From Haplomitrium mnioides (lineage: Eukaryota; Marchantiophyta; Haplomitriopsida; Calobryales), in the NCBI GenBank assembly GCA_049999725.1, contig JBNGIS010003565.1, positions 1 through 21,907 on the forward strand: a DNA stretch of 21,907 bases, written 5' to 3'. This document shows, piece by piece, positions 9,434-20,079 of this stretch. The position numbers and the translations under genes were made by a program. Within the stretch, counting starts at the first letter, position 1, and every line of letters begins with the position of its first letter. The notes beneath the pieces were generated by a model, which had not been told where the DNA came from, did not search any database, and worked only from the letters and a program-made list of their open reading frames with translations.

Positions 9434-11020
9434 CTAGCTTTGATGTTAGTTAGTTCTAGAATCACACCTCTAATCAATAAGTTTTGCAAGCTTGAGCTCA
9501 TAAAGTTTGCTAAATAGAAGAAGCTTTTCACATAACAAATAAGAAGAGCATAATAATGACCTTTGATCTCAAAAGACAAAGCAGTTTGTGACCTGTTGGA
9601 CCTTCTCTTTCAAATAAGTTGTATAGTAGTCATAAACTTCTCATTTGGTAAAATTATCTAACAAACTATAAACTTTGTGAGTCAGCATTTTCTTACAATG
9701 CCATTGAAAAAAATTGTCCATCCACTCATGCAAAAATACTCATTTGGCACATAGTTCTCTTTCCAAAAGTGCCTCTAGGATTTGCATTCTTGAGATTTTA
9801 TATCCTTTGGATTCTATCATTCCCTACAGATAATGTTAACTTGAAGGCTCTTCTACATACAACAACACCGCCAAGCAAAGTAAATTGATTGTTAAGGTTG
9901 GAATCTTTCCTTGATATCCCTACAAAAATTTAACACCTCAATTCTTTATGCTTTGCCAAAAGTACATTTCTCTTGCATCTCTTAAGAAATTTGTCTTGCA
10001 CAACAACAAACAATTATTTTGGCGACATAAAATTCTTCTCAATTTCAAAATTTATATCTGATCAAGCTTGTTCTTTATAAAGCTTTGCTATAATGGACTT
10101 TCAACAATGAATTGTCAAGTAAGAGATTTACTCATTTGGGTTTTGGCCCAGATAAATAATTTTTATTTTTGGCCAATCAATTGGTCTGTATACAAATCCA
10201 GCCATTGGAGACAAAGCATTACCTTTAATATCTTATACTTAATCAAAAATATTTTTTGTTATTAGTAAGTTAGATCCCATTGGCACATTAGGTTGAGTCT
10301 TAGATCCTAAGCGTGCATAAGGTTAACTCTCTAATCCTGTATGCATAGAGGGTTCACTCTCACAATGTTCATCTGTTGACATTTTTTCTTCAATTAGTGG
10401 CATGTTTTTTGCCGAAAATACTAGCCATCACAATTGATTCTCTTGGTTTGCAAATGCTCCCTTCTTACAGTGATGATTTGAAAGTTTCTCTAATTGTTGT
10501 CCAAAAGTAGCACTTTTTCTAAGACAAGAATCTTGAAATTCTAGTCACTTCTTGCCTATTGATACTCTTGCCATTTAAAAATACATATCAAAAAGAAAAA
10601 TTTTCAATGATTGAAGTAGATAATCCATGTACATATGGTTATCCAAAAAATATGGTTTTTTTTAAGACATTCACAAAATGACAAAGTAGTGTAAATTCTT
10701 GGAAGGAAAAAAAAGTACTAGAAAGATAAAAATGAGCTTTGCTTTTTACACTAGTTTTTTTCCACCCTGCAAACCTACGTGTCAAAAGCTACGCAAATCA
10801 TTTTTTGGCAAGAAAGTCAAAATTTTAAATTTAAGGTGTAAAATAAACAACAATGGAAAGTTTCTTTCTATTATTGCAAGCATAGCTACAAGATCAAGTT
10901 TTTCTCTCGTGGTCATTTTTGCAATTTCTTATCATTTAGCTTTATTTTTTTCCTTCTAGTTTATATCACCTTTTTTTTTCATTTTTAGAGTCAAGTTTTT
11001 ATCGATTTTTGTAGCTTAGA
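9434..11020. other. No recognisable gene
   Basis: AT-rich sequence with many stops on both strands and no domain I recognise. Two or three loose units of the GATCC/GCATAAGG grammar lie at about 10270-10360 and resemble the 24-bp array further on. The 86-codon frame at 10699-10959 is Lys/Ser/Phe-rich in an A/T-run setting and is probably chance. Confidence 0.4.
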
Positions 11021-11022
11021 AA

Positions 11023-11382
11023 ATGGTATCTCAAGCAACTACTCCAAAACCAGCACAATTGAAGCCATACTCATATGCCAATGTTTTGAAGATACTTGAG
11101 CCAATGAAACTATCCAAAAAATGGCTAGTTTGTTGTTGAACTATAAGGGACATTGAACATCATTTGTACATTTTCCAAGACAAGGGTGAAAAATTCAACA
11201 TGGGTTTTTTGGTCCAAATTTCTATGATTCAAAAGGGGCACATAACTTACGTTGGGATCCTTGTGCATTTAAAGAATGGATTCAGTCTCTATAAAGCCTC
11301 TTCAAATAAGTTTTGCTTCAATAAATGAGGCCAATGGCCGCATTCACATTAGACTTATAAGAAGTATACAAGAATGGAAAGG
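11023..11382 (+). pseudogene. Possible decayed exon, unidentified product
   Basis: From the ATG at 11023 the frame reads MVSQATTPKPAQLKPY, SYANVLKILEPMKLSKKWL, a TGA at 11137-11139, then RDIEHHLYIFQDKGEKFNMG and on to a stop at 11326-11328. A second frame overlaps the end and reads SINEANGRIHIRLI, RSIQEWK up to 11382, where AAAG/GTAAAA resembles a plant splice donor. An acceptor-like TTTCAATTTTTGCAG ends near 12020. After it, a short open piece reads NAYLDAKHVEQDFIKFAF. No splice of these pieces gives a clean frame. It is at most a relic and I do not recognise the protein. Confidence 0.25.
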
Positions 11383-11407
11383 TAAAAAATCCTAACTGCA
11401 TTTTTTT

Positions 11408-11922
11408 TGGTCAAGAGTCCATACTAGCATGGACTCTCAAGTCTATACTTGCATAAACTTGAGATTCCTTGTTTGTAAGGACTGTCGAGTCCATGCTTGT
11501 ATAGACTTGAGAGTCTATGTGCACATAAACTCTTGAATCTTTGCTCTAAGGGATTCTCGATCCCTTGCTTGTAAAGACTTGACAGTCCATACATGCATGG
11601 ACTTAAGAGTCCTTGTTTTCTAGAACTAGTGAGTCTCTACTTGCATACACTCGAGACTCCATATGCAATTGGACTCGTGAGTCTATACAAGCATAGACTC
11701 ATGAGTCTTTTCACTCTAGGACTCATGCTTCAGTTCATGTGTGCAAGGATTACGAAGTCCATACACACAGTGACTACAAAGTCTATAAGCTCATGAACTC
11801 CCTAGTCCATGCATGCATAGACTCGGTAGTCTCTACGCACTTGGACATACGAGTCCATCTGCGCATTAATTCTCGAGTCTAAGCGCTCTAGAATCGAGGA
11901 CTCCAGACATGCATTGACTCAC
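11408..11922. repeat. 24-bp palindromic minisatellite, about 20 units
   Basis: From 11432 to 11915 the DNA divides into twenty consecutive units, nineteen of exactly 24 bases and one of 28, with partial units at each end. The unit consensus is GACTCnnGAGTC followed by YATACWTGCATA. The first half is a perfect dyad and the second half tends to TGCATGCA-like palindromes. Units differ from one another at many positions, yet unit length is kept. In one plus frame the first four units are open and encode an eight-residue repeat of the type DLRVYTCI; later units contain stops, often TGA. The 67-codon ORF at 11593-11796 is another frame of the same repeat. Confidence 0.9.
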
Positions 11923-12019
11923 TATAATTATAATTCAATCAAATATGTTTGATCCATTCTTGGCTTTTTTGATTTAAGGTTATTGATTCTAATACTTTTT
12001 CTATGTTTCAATTTTTGCA

Positions 12020-14730
12020 GTTTCTATCTAATTTTGTCAATGCGTACTTGGATGCAAAGCATGTTGAACAGGATTTCATCAAATTTGCATTCAGTAAAAG
12101 CTTCTGAAGGTTAAACATGGGTTGAGCATGGGCTAGTACAATCCTCATTCCAATGTCGCAACATTTGCAATTAAAGTAACTAGTAGACCATCAACTTAAA
12201 AAAAAAAAAAAAAACTGTCAAGCTAGTAGAAAGCTCAACAAGAAAAACCAGTTTGCAAAAGAAGAAACCAGTGCATGCACAACTAGTTCATTCTTAGTTG
12301 GTTTCGTCACCATCTCCTCCAAGCTCTTCTTTGCAACCTTCCTCTTTTTCCTCTTCAAGCAGCTTTGAAGAAGAGGTTGAGTTTAAGCTCATGTGTTAGG
12401 TCTGGAGATAGGAGATTAAAAATGCAACTGAAAATGTCTAGTTGGAGCAAATCGACCAACACATATACTTATGAACAACAAAATGTCATCTTTGAGCTAT
12501 ATCAAATTGCTATTCTAGACCAATCTGAAGGCATTTGGTTGAAATGATTTTGTGATTTTGGATTTAAAGGAGTAGAAGTACTTTATCATTTGTTGAGAGT
12601 AAGCATTTGTAGTGATCTCATGGATAAGGGTTAGTTTATTCAAATTTTCATACCTAAGATTACTTGTTGAAGAGATTGAGTGGCTGCCAAGGTAATAGAG
12701 GTGTTGCACCACACTTGGAGAAAGAAGCTCTAAACCCTAGTTTTGGGATCGGGTCATTTTCCCCTTGGTCTAGAAATGTTTAATTGACTCAAAAAGAGAA
12801 AAAAATCCCAAATTCTTGATCAGAAAGCAGAAGTCGAATTAGATTCATATTTGCATATTTGTCCATATTCTTTTGCAGGTGATTTGGAATTGAATGGAAG
12901 TATGGAGAGCTTGTTGCAATTTATCGAATCTCTATAATGCCAAAGAAAAATCATGACTTGAATCAATGCTCTACATCTTGTTTGAAAGCATGATTGTGGT
13001 GATAGGATCCAATGTTGATCACCATGATCACCAAGGTAAAGACGGGGGGCTAGGTTGTTTGACCTTGTTCAACATATAGCAGCGTAGGTTTCCTACAAAC
13101 CGTGATGTACGAAGGCTCTCGAGAAGAGTTTGGTCGAAAACTCTTTATGCTGGATCATGAGAGTATTGCTTGCCGCGAGGAGAAATCAACTTAAAGGGTT
13201 GCAAGTATAGGAATCGACAAAGAGAAAGGCTAAGAAGGAGATTCCCTAAGGCACGCTTAGGCATTTTATTACGTAAGACCACAAGGTTTTTTCATTAAGA
13301 AAAGAGACGTGCTTTGTGACAAACCTGCTAGCAAGAAAAAGAAGGAGTCGAAGGCTAGCAAATCTATTTGGTGAAAAGGAGGATCAAGAATGCCGTATAA
13401 CAACCAAAAGGACAAGGGTAAAATGCTTCTTAGCCTTGGAGTTTTCAGTATCTCTCTTTGAGATAAAATTGTGTTATTTTTCATAAATGGAAATGCAAGG
13501 CGTGGGATGATTCTGGTTTGACCAAGAGAATAGTAGATTGTGAGTGTTCAATCTAGTTGCAAAGCACAGATATTTGTTGAGGAGCAGTAGTAACAAATCA
13601 AGATTGCCAAGAAGTGGGCAAGCATGAGCCAATATTGAAGATCACTGGACCTTTTGTTGAGTCGTAAGAGATCTATTTTTTAGGAGGATGAGGTGCATCA
13701 CTTGAGCAAGAGGTATAGACCTTTGAGTTTTGCTTCAGACTATTCACATCGATGCAGGTATTTCAATGAGTAGAGATAGCAATGCACATTTCTATCGAGT
13801 TGGCATGGTAGATTTGCCTTTGATTGAGCAGGCCTTCGTCAAACAAATGCAGTGAAGATGATAGGCTGCAAGGATGCAAGTTCTAAGCTCCAAATGTTTG
13901 AGTTGCGCTGCCAAGAGGTGGTCCATTCATAACAAAGGGTTGTGTTAACATTCGGTGAGTAACAACATTCTCATGGCATATAAGAGCACAATCATCGCAA
14001 GATGGCAAATATTTAGAGAATAGGGCTGAATTTTTTGAGTAACAACACTTCGTGGGCAAGATTGCTACTTCATGGGAACAACTCAGTAGGTTGCTGGTCT
14101 TTCGTCAAACTCAGTGGAGAGGAGGTCGTTGATTGTCTTGTTATGCAGGGTTATTGACATTTTCTCGAGCAACATAGAGCTAGATAAAGCAACATTGGAG
14201 ACATTCACAAGAGGCAAAAATGGGTTTTGTCAACCAAGACTTAGAGCTAGATGTATTTTGCAGCCAGCTGGAGACATATGTCAACATTTGAACGTTGATA
14301 GAGGTTGCAATTTAAGAAAAAAAACCTTTCCACGACCTTGTTTGATGTCCCTTTGGTATGCAAGACAAAATCAAAGTTTTCCTTCATCTAGCTACATAGG
14401 GTGTAGATTGTGGTTCAATTCTTTGTCAAGGGTGCATGACCAACATAGTGTGTGGTTGGGTTGGATTGAGAAGCTGCAACATAGAAGAACCTTGTGACTT
14501 ATGAAATTTAATGATTGGTGACAAGCTCCAAGTGCACATATAGTGTAGAGTATGATCAATGACAAGAGGATGAGGTTTGATCAGCAAAGACCTTGGCTAG
14601 TTCCCCCTCTCTAGGAAGTTCAACTTTTGATAAACATGTTTTAAGCTGATGTTCACGAAATATGCTTTGTTTAACACTGAGGTGAGAGTATGCCCTAGGC
14701 TAAGAGGAAGAAAACTACATGGTGCTCATT
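12020..14730. other. No recognisable gene; long poly(A) at 12198
   Basis: A run of 17 A lies at 12198-12214, followed by a Ser-codon-rich stretch near 12300-12370. An open piece at 12365-12547 is of unknown meaning. The 127-codon plus frame at 14114-14497 is the longest frame here but shows no motif, biased composition or neighbouring signal that I can use. Two similar GAGTAACAACA pieces occur near 13956 and 14037. The sequence from 13.0 kb is somewhat less AT-rich than the flanks and may be another old element. Confidence 0.4.
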
Positions 14731-14732
14731 GA

Positions 14733-15277
14733 GTGAAAGGGACGGAAGGTCTTTTCAAGAAAAATAAGGTGCTTACCTTAACTAAGATTCCAAAGAAAAG
14801 GGTTGTGATTGGAGCAGGTTACATTGGGCTTGTAATAACATCTGTCTGAGGTAGGTTAGGAATTGAGATCACAGTCATGGAGTTTGGAGATGCAATTGTT
14901 CCATCAATGCATGGAGAAATCTGAAAGTCATTTAGAGAAGGTTGGAAAAGCAAAAACTGAAATTTAAATTGAAGACCAAGGTATCACTAGTGGAGGATAC
15001 TACAAGTGGACTGAAAGTTGTATTGAAACTAGGTGGTGGTGGTGAAGCTACCACTCTGGATATTGATGTGGTTCTTGTGGAAGCTAGGAGAAGCCCATAC
15101 ATAGAAGGTCTGGGTTTGGAACAAGTTGGAGTGAAAGTTGATAGATTTGGTCGGGTGGAAGTGGATGAGCACTTTCAAGCTAATATTTTAGGAATATATG
15201 CTATCAAAGATGTGATTCATTGTCCCATGCTTGCTCACAAAGTAGAAGAAGATGGTCTTGCTTGTGTGGAACTCTAG
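14733..15277 (+). pseudogene. Dihydrolipoamide dehydrogenase (E3) pseudogene fragment
   Basis: The fragment matches the middle of plant mitochondrial dihydrolipoamide dehydrogenase, the FAD/NAD flavoprotein shared by pyruvate dehydrogenase, 2-oxoglutarate dehydrogenase and glycine decarboxylase. It reads VKGTEGLFKKNKV, jumps to LTLTKIPKKRVVIGAGYIGL (the NAD-binding GAGYIG), then TVMEFGDAIVPSMHGEI. A one-base frameshift near 14940 leads to LEKQKLKFKLKTKV, DIDVVLVEARRSPYIEGLGL, ANILGIYAIKDVI, and PMLAHKVEEDGLACVE. About 60 residues are missing between KKNKV and the LT-x-IPKK segment. Stops are TGA at 14847-14849 (a Trp in the family) and 14922-14924. YAIKDV replaces the conserved YAIGDV. The redox-disulfide region, the catalytic-His C-terminus and the dimer domain are absent. 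No intron is seen inside the aligned part, but the segment is too short to prove retroposition. Confidence 0.85.
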
Positions 15278-15289
15278 GCAAGGAAGAAA

Positions 15290-16000
15290 AAAGACTCAAG
15301 GTTGCCAAAGCAATGCAGATTTAAGGGACACTACAAGGTGGTGGCAATGTTCGTAAAGAAACAAGTCAGAGCAAAGAGTATCAAGATAGCAAGCCAAGTA
15401 GGCCATGGCTTTAGCCAAGAAGCTCTGAAATCTGTCCTATTCTAGAGTGTGAGTAGGCTCTATTATGAGCTAAAAGGCTGTATGAACTTTTAAGAGCTGA
15501 AGATGGAGAATTCCCTGTTCTGAGCCACAGTTAATTTGATCTAAGCTCAGCTGAGTGGAAGCATTCTAGTTATGAGATTGAAGTGATTGTCTGGTCTGGT
15601 TTGATAGGTAAGGCAAGTAGATGTTGGTTAACAAGAGTGACAATGGACAAGTTCGGTTGGAGGTTGAACTGCCCATGGGTTTTCATATTGGTAGCTATGA
15701 GTAGAATGATGATCCTATTTGGGTAAGGAGTTTTGACAGATTTTGTAGGAGTCATGAGGAAGATGCAACCCTGGGTAGGTCTGAGAGGTGGGAACCAACC
15801 TGGTGGCAGAGCTGCATGTGGGAAAGAATGATATGTTCTTAGCAGAGGTAGTACATGCTCTGTTTTGGGATGCAATTGCCAATATGTTTTGGCATGAGTT
15901 AGGGAGTGTTCTGTGAGTTGCAGAGATAGTTAGCCAGTTCAGTAAAAGGCGAGATCAAGTTCTGGGCTGAGCTACAAAGACAACCTAACTCTAATTTTTT
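15290..16000. other. No recognisable gene
   Basis: Similarity to dihydrolipoamide dehydrogenase ends just after the TAG at about 15277. The rest carries no motif I recognise. A 101-codon minus-strand frame at 15570-15875 has no recognisable domain and is probably chance. Confidence 0.4.
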
Positions 16001-16002
16001 TT

Positions 16003-16339
16003 TGAAGCAACAAGCTTTGCTTTTATCAATAGTCCAAAGGACAACAAGAGCAAAAAAATGTGTTGTTGAATATCAAGCCCATTAGCTCATGCAATGCAAA
16101 TGAAGAATGTGGGAACAAGCATGTGTGATCAAATCTCAAATCTTCTTCTCATTCTCTGCTCTCTCTTCAATCTCATATCTCATATCATAATGTGTGTGTG
16201 TACAAAAGAGATAGGATAACAAGGTGATGTGCTAATCTCATAGGATTAGCACTAAGCTTAATCCTAATCATATAATCTAATCATAGGTTAAGGACTAATG
16301 CTATATTAGCCTAATCATCTTACTACATGTATTATAATA
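16003..16339 (-). repeat. 3' LTR of the Ty1/copia element
   Basis: Just after the polypurine tract the minus strand begins TATTATAATACATG at 16339 and ends TTGTTGCTTCA at 16003, giving 337 bases. Copia LTRs begin TG and end CA; here the G of TG reads A, a single transition. A perfect 9-bp inverted repeat lies inside (16229-16252). The plus-strand T-run beyond 16003 prevents reading a target-site duplication, and the 5' LTR was not found for comparison. Confidence 0.65.
16229..16252. repeat. 9-bp perfect inverted repeat (hairpin) in copia LTR
   Basis: GTGCTAATC at 16229-16237 and GATTAGCAC at 16244-16252 flank the six-base loop TCATAG. The stem could form in the LTR transcript, or the dyad could bind protein. 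Function is unknown. Confidence 0.6.
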
Positions 16340-16350
16340 CTCCCCCTTGG
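16340..16350 (-). other. Polypurine tract of the copia element
   Basis: The minus strand reads CCAAGGGGGAG immediately before the 3' LTR. This is the standard plus-strand primer site of Ty1/copia retrotransposons, whose position directly before the LTR fixes the LTR start. Confidence 0.8.
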
Positions 16351-16708
16351 CTATAACATGGGGAATGTTGTAGCCAAGCGTAAGATAAGTATAAGACCTA
16401 TGATAGAATACCACCAACACTCCAAAAGAAATCCATATGAAATATAAAGGTGTTGCTTCATTAAAACCCTCTCATACGCCAACGTGGGAAAGGGTACAAC
16501 CACCATTTATAGATGGATATAGAAGTCATATAGTGACCAAAAGAGAAATAGTGATAAGAAAATTGGCTATAGGCCAAAATAATGAATCTGAAAATAATGA
16601 TCATATTATACTTAGAAAATGATAACATAAGCATAAAAAAGAATATAAAGAGATATTAGAGATAAAAATAATGATTTAGACCAGAGAATAAAAAAATAGT
16701 CGATGAAG

Positions 16709-17426
16709 TCATGACAATAAAGTCGATAATCTCTGTAAACCAAGTATTTGATAAAAATGCTGATGCAGTGCCGGAGGTAAAGCCTTACTAAATATATTAG
16801 CAATATTCTCCTTACTGGAGATAACCTGCACAGAAATAGTGTCATCAATCTGCTCATGAGTGAAGAAAAACTTTGGAGCAATGTGTTTTATGCGGTCTCC
16901 TTTAATAAATCCCTGTGAAACATGTTGTACACATGCCAAGTTATCTTCAAAAATAATAGTAGGGTCAGATATACAAGGCAAACCACAATGTAAATAAACA
17001 TAATCAAGCATCTTCCGTAGGTATATACACTCCCTACTAGCTTCATACATAGCAATGATCTCTGCATGGTTTGAGGATGTACACGTCAAAGTTTGCTTTG
17101 TACTTTTCCATGATATAGCTGTAGAGCCATATAGAAATACATAACCGGTTTGGGATTTAGCATCATCAGCATCCAACAAGTATTCCGCATCTGCATAACC
17201 GGTAAGTATTTGATTAGTATTAGTTGGGAAAAAAAGTCCCATGTCAATTGTGCCTTGTAAATATTAGAAAATACGCTTGATACCATTTAAATGCCTTATA
17301 ATAGGTTGTGAACTATGTTTGCAAGCAAGTTCACGACAAATGAAATATCATAGCGTGTTTGATTAGCAAGATACATTAGAGCTCATATAGCGGAGAGATA
17401 TGGTATCTCAAATCTAAGGATTGGCT
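16709..17426 (-). pseudogene. Copia RNase H domain and RT-RNase H connection
   Basis: The frame from 17242 to 16709 (177 codons) is open and reads LTGYADAEYLLDADDAKSQT, GYVFLYGSTAISWKS, SSNHAEIIAMYEASREC, PTIIFEDNLACV, and GDRIKHIAPKFFFTHE. It ends with VISSKENIANIFSKALP. This is the Ty1/copia RNase H. Acidic active-site candidates are Asp in YADAE, Glu in NHAEI and Asp in FEDN, all present. The connection (17243-17426) is out of frame with stops; degraded pieces for the RPDI-like and YLRG-like segments are recognisable. In a live element it would be one polyprotein with the RT. Confidence 0.85.
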
Positions 17427-18560
17427 CTATGTCTTTCCTTTTTGGAAAATTTCTTTGTCTCTGTCAAGTGATCTTATCTCCATAGGGAATGTAACTGGAT
17501 AAGATTTATCCATATTGAATTTTTTAAGGATTTTCTTAGTATAAGTACTCTCATGCATCAATATGCCATCATTGAGATACTCAAATTGTAATCCTAAACA
17601 ATACTTGGTCTTACCAACATCCTTCATATCAAAAGTCTTCTTAAGCATAGAAATAGTCTGCTCAAGTAAGGATTGGTGACCAAAAAGGTTTCTGTCATCA
17701 ATATATAATACGACAATTATAAATTCTTTGTCGACATTCTTGATGAATAAACTTGGTGAAATGTCATCAAAATGAAAACCCATGGTGATCATCTCCTCAT
17801 GAAATCTATAATACCATATTCGACCACTCTGTTTTAGTCCATAAATAGATCGAAGGATCTGGACTGCATATCCACCCTTGGCCTGAGGCATGGATTGATG
17901 CATAGGGGGACAATAGGTCTTTTCTCCCTAGAGTGCATCTCATGGACTATAGGTCCTAACCCAATACTACCACCACTAGGTGTAATGATGGTCAATGGCA
18001 AAGAGGTAGATAGGTCGCTAAATGGTTTACTCTTAATGACATTCTCCCCTTGAATATGAAAGATATTCCTTGCGATAAGCTTTGGAGGAGCTTTCATGTA
18101 GATCTGGGTATCAAGAAGCCCGTATAGGTATGTTGTCACAACATCCATCTGATGTGTAATGAGCTCATGTCCTAGGGAAAAGCCTACTAGGAACCGGTAT
18201 GTGATAGCGTCCATAACTAGGGCGTATGTGAGATCGTAAGCTCTCCCAAGTACTTGTGTATAGGCTTTGGCTACAAGGCGTGCCTTATATCTAACAATTT
18301 TGCCTTTTTCATTTCGCTTCTTCACAAAGATCCACCTATATCCGATTAAATTAACATCAGAGGGAATAGGGACTGAAGGTCCAAATACCTTCCTCTGTAT
18401 CATGGAATCAAGTTCTGAATCCATTTCCTTTTTCTGCTCTATCCGATCAGAACTGTCCAAAGCTTCTTTGACAAATCTAGGATTAGGTGGTGTATCAGAT
18501 ATAGTCTGTGAAACATGGAATGCAAAATGGTCATCAACATCTACACATTTTCTTTGCCAT
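17427..18560 (-). pseudogene. Copia reverse transcriptase, frameshifted
   Basis: The N-terminal part (18.56-17.9 kb) shows EMDSELDSMIQRKVFGPSVP, LIGYRWIFVKKRNEKGKIV, RYKARLVAKAY and THQMDVVTTYLYGLLDTQIY with the catalytic Asp. After a frameshift near 17.90 kb, the frame 17903-17427 reads AKGGYAVQILRSIYGLKQSG, RIWYYRFHEEM and VVLYIDDRNLFG. The YIDD box at 17705-17694 is intact. GKTKYCLGLQFEYLNDGIL and YTKKILKKFNMDKSYP follow. Between IYMKAPP and the GGYAVQ strand there are about 55 more residues than usual for copia RTs. Confidence 0.88.
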
Positions 18561-19309
18561 ATAACCCCTATATCCATATAGTAGATCGAGATCTCTTGAT
18601 TATTAGGGTATTCCAATAGGGAAATAGTCGGCTGAGATAGTAATGGTGTAGATGAAGATGCTTTCATGACATCAGTTGAGAATGTAGTTCTCTTAGTCAA
18701 AATTTTTTGCCTAGATTGAGAGTCTTTTGAGCCAAGAGGGCATCCTCTCTTTTGCCTTAGTACTTGGTCAACTACTAGTTTTGAAATATCTTGAATTCTT
18801 GCAAGAATATTCACCGCAAGAATATGTGACCTAGTTACTTTTGCAATTTCATTAAAAGAATCTAGCAATTTTTCAACTATTTTAGCCAAGTGAAGAAGTC
18901 TCTTGACCTCATCCTCATCTTGCCTTGTTTTTTGATCTATCCATATAGTGGATATATTCTCCCATTGGAGTTTTTTTCGGTAAAGAAGAATTTTTATCTT
19001 CAAAAAGAGATGGAAATACATCCTCATAGAAATGGCAATAAGCTAATCTGGCTTGAAACACATCAGCTATGGATGGTTTCAGATATCATGTAATAGATAG
19101 TGAGTTATATCCCACATAAATTCCTTTTTGCCTCTAAGGTCCCATCTTAGTCCTTTTCGGTCCCATAATTGGAACTAAGACTTGACAACCAAAAACTCAT
19201 AAATAGGCTAAGTCTGGCATCTCAGCATAGGCCAGTTGGTGAGGTGATAATGAGTTAAAAGCTGATGGTCAATATTTTAATAATGATGCAGCATGTAAAT
19301 TGCATAGCC
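18560..19309 (-). pseudogene. Copia integrase C-terminal region
   Basis: Between the DDE core and the RT the minus strand encodes, with frame changes, a MGPKRTKMGP, GIYVGYNSLSI, ADVFQARLAYCHF series typical of the copia integrase C-terminal domain (near 19200-19020). The frame starting at 19027 follows with WENISTIWIDQKTRQDEDE, EVKRLLHLAKIVEKLLDSF, KVTRSHILAVNI and KRGCPLGSKDSQSR, the basic linker before the RT. Several stops lie between 19309 and 19027. Confidence 0.75.
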
Positions 19310-20079
19310 CTATGCAGAAACCGATAAATTGGTTTGTATTAACATAAGCCTAGCAATCATTTGAATGCTTTGTATAACTCTTTTGGCTATTCCATTTTGA
19401 AAATGGACATGTGCCACAGAGTATTGGGTATCAATACCCATTGTCATGCAAAAGTCATCAAATTTTTTTGATGTAAACTCCCCCGCATTGTCAACTCGTA
19501 GGACTTTTATTGGACTTTCTGGAAATTGAGCCTTCAATTTCAGAATGTGTGCCAATATCCTCAGGAAGACAAGATTACAGGTAGATAGCAATGATACTTG
19601 TGACCACTTTTTAGAGCGCAAATGATCACCAAAAAATACCGAAAGGGTCCACTAGGTGGATCAATAGGACCACAAACATCTGCGTGTATTCTCTCAAGGA
19701 ACTTTGGAATTTCCAAAATTGTTTTGGAAATCGCTAGACGTAAGGCTAGCTTGCCTTGAGAACAATGAATACATGGTCTATCAATCATAGATGGTTTAAT
19801 GCTTTGAGGAATGGATCGGATCACTTTCTGAATGTTAAGAAACATTGTAGTGCCCGGATGTCCTAAGCGATTATGCCATAAAGTAGTATGATCGATTGCT
19901 TTTGCATGAGTATGATAGTTTTTTATTTGTGTAATATAGAAACCAAGAGGGTACGCAAAAAGTGTTTCTTTTATTTCAGATTCTTCAGGAGTGTGCTTCA
20001 ATAAATGCAACAATAAATTCAATAAATAGATTTTTACAAGTGTTGGTATGTATGTGATACCCATTATCTCGTATATCAC
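19310..20079 (-). pseudogene. Copia GAG-pre-integrase and integrase core, catalytic Glu lost
   Basis: The frame 20079-19561 carries the HHCC zinc-binding region (LWHNRLGHPGTTMF ... RPCIHCSQGK) and the first catalytic Asp in IHADVCGPID (codon at 19680). After a frameshift, the frame 19621-19310 carries KVLRVDNAGEFTSKKFDDF with the second Asp (codon at 19492), then VAHVHFQNGIAKRVIQ. The third acidic residue, Glu of the family's NGLAE-type motif, reads Lys (AAA, 19384-19382), so strand transfer would be lost even without the frameshift. Confidence 0.85.

Noticed and set aside
11408-11922. CRISPR array
   Set aside because: Units are contiguous 24-bp repeats without spacers, in a plant-like nuclear setting.
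12198-12214. Poly(A) run as the tail of a retroposed gene
   Set aside because: No coding sequence ending at the right distance upstream and no flanking duplications could be seen.
14114-14497. 127-codon plus-strand ORF
   Set aside because: Longest frame in its region, but no motif, no recognisable family and no supporting neighbour; one such frame is expected by chance in this much sequence.
14733-15277. Monodehydroascorbate reductase as identity of the flavoprotein fragment
   Set aside because: The LEKQKLKFKLKTKV, IVPSMHGEI and PMLAHKVEEDG segments fit dihydrolipoamide dehydrogenase, not ascorbate-cycle reductases.
15570-15875. 101-codon minus-strand ORF
   Set aside because: No recognisable domain, and it lies in sequence with no other coding signal.
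18267-18581. 104-codon plus-strand ORF
   Set aside because: It is a shadow of the copia RT on the other strand.
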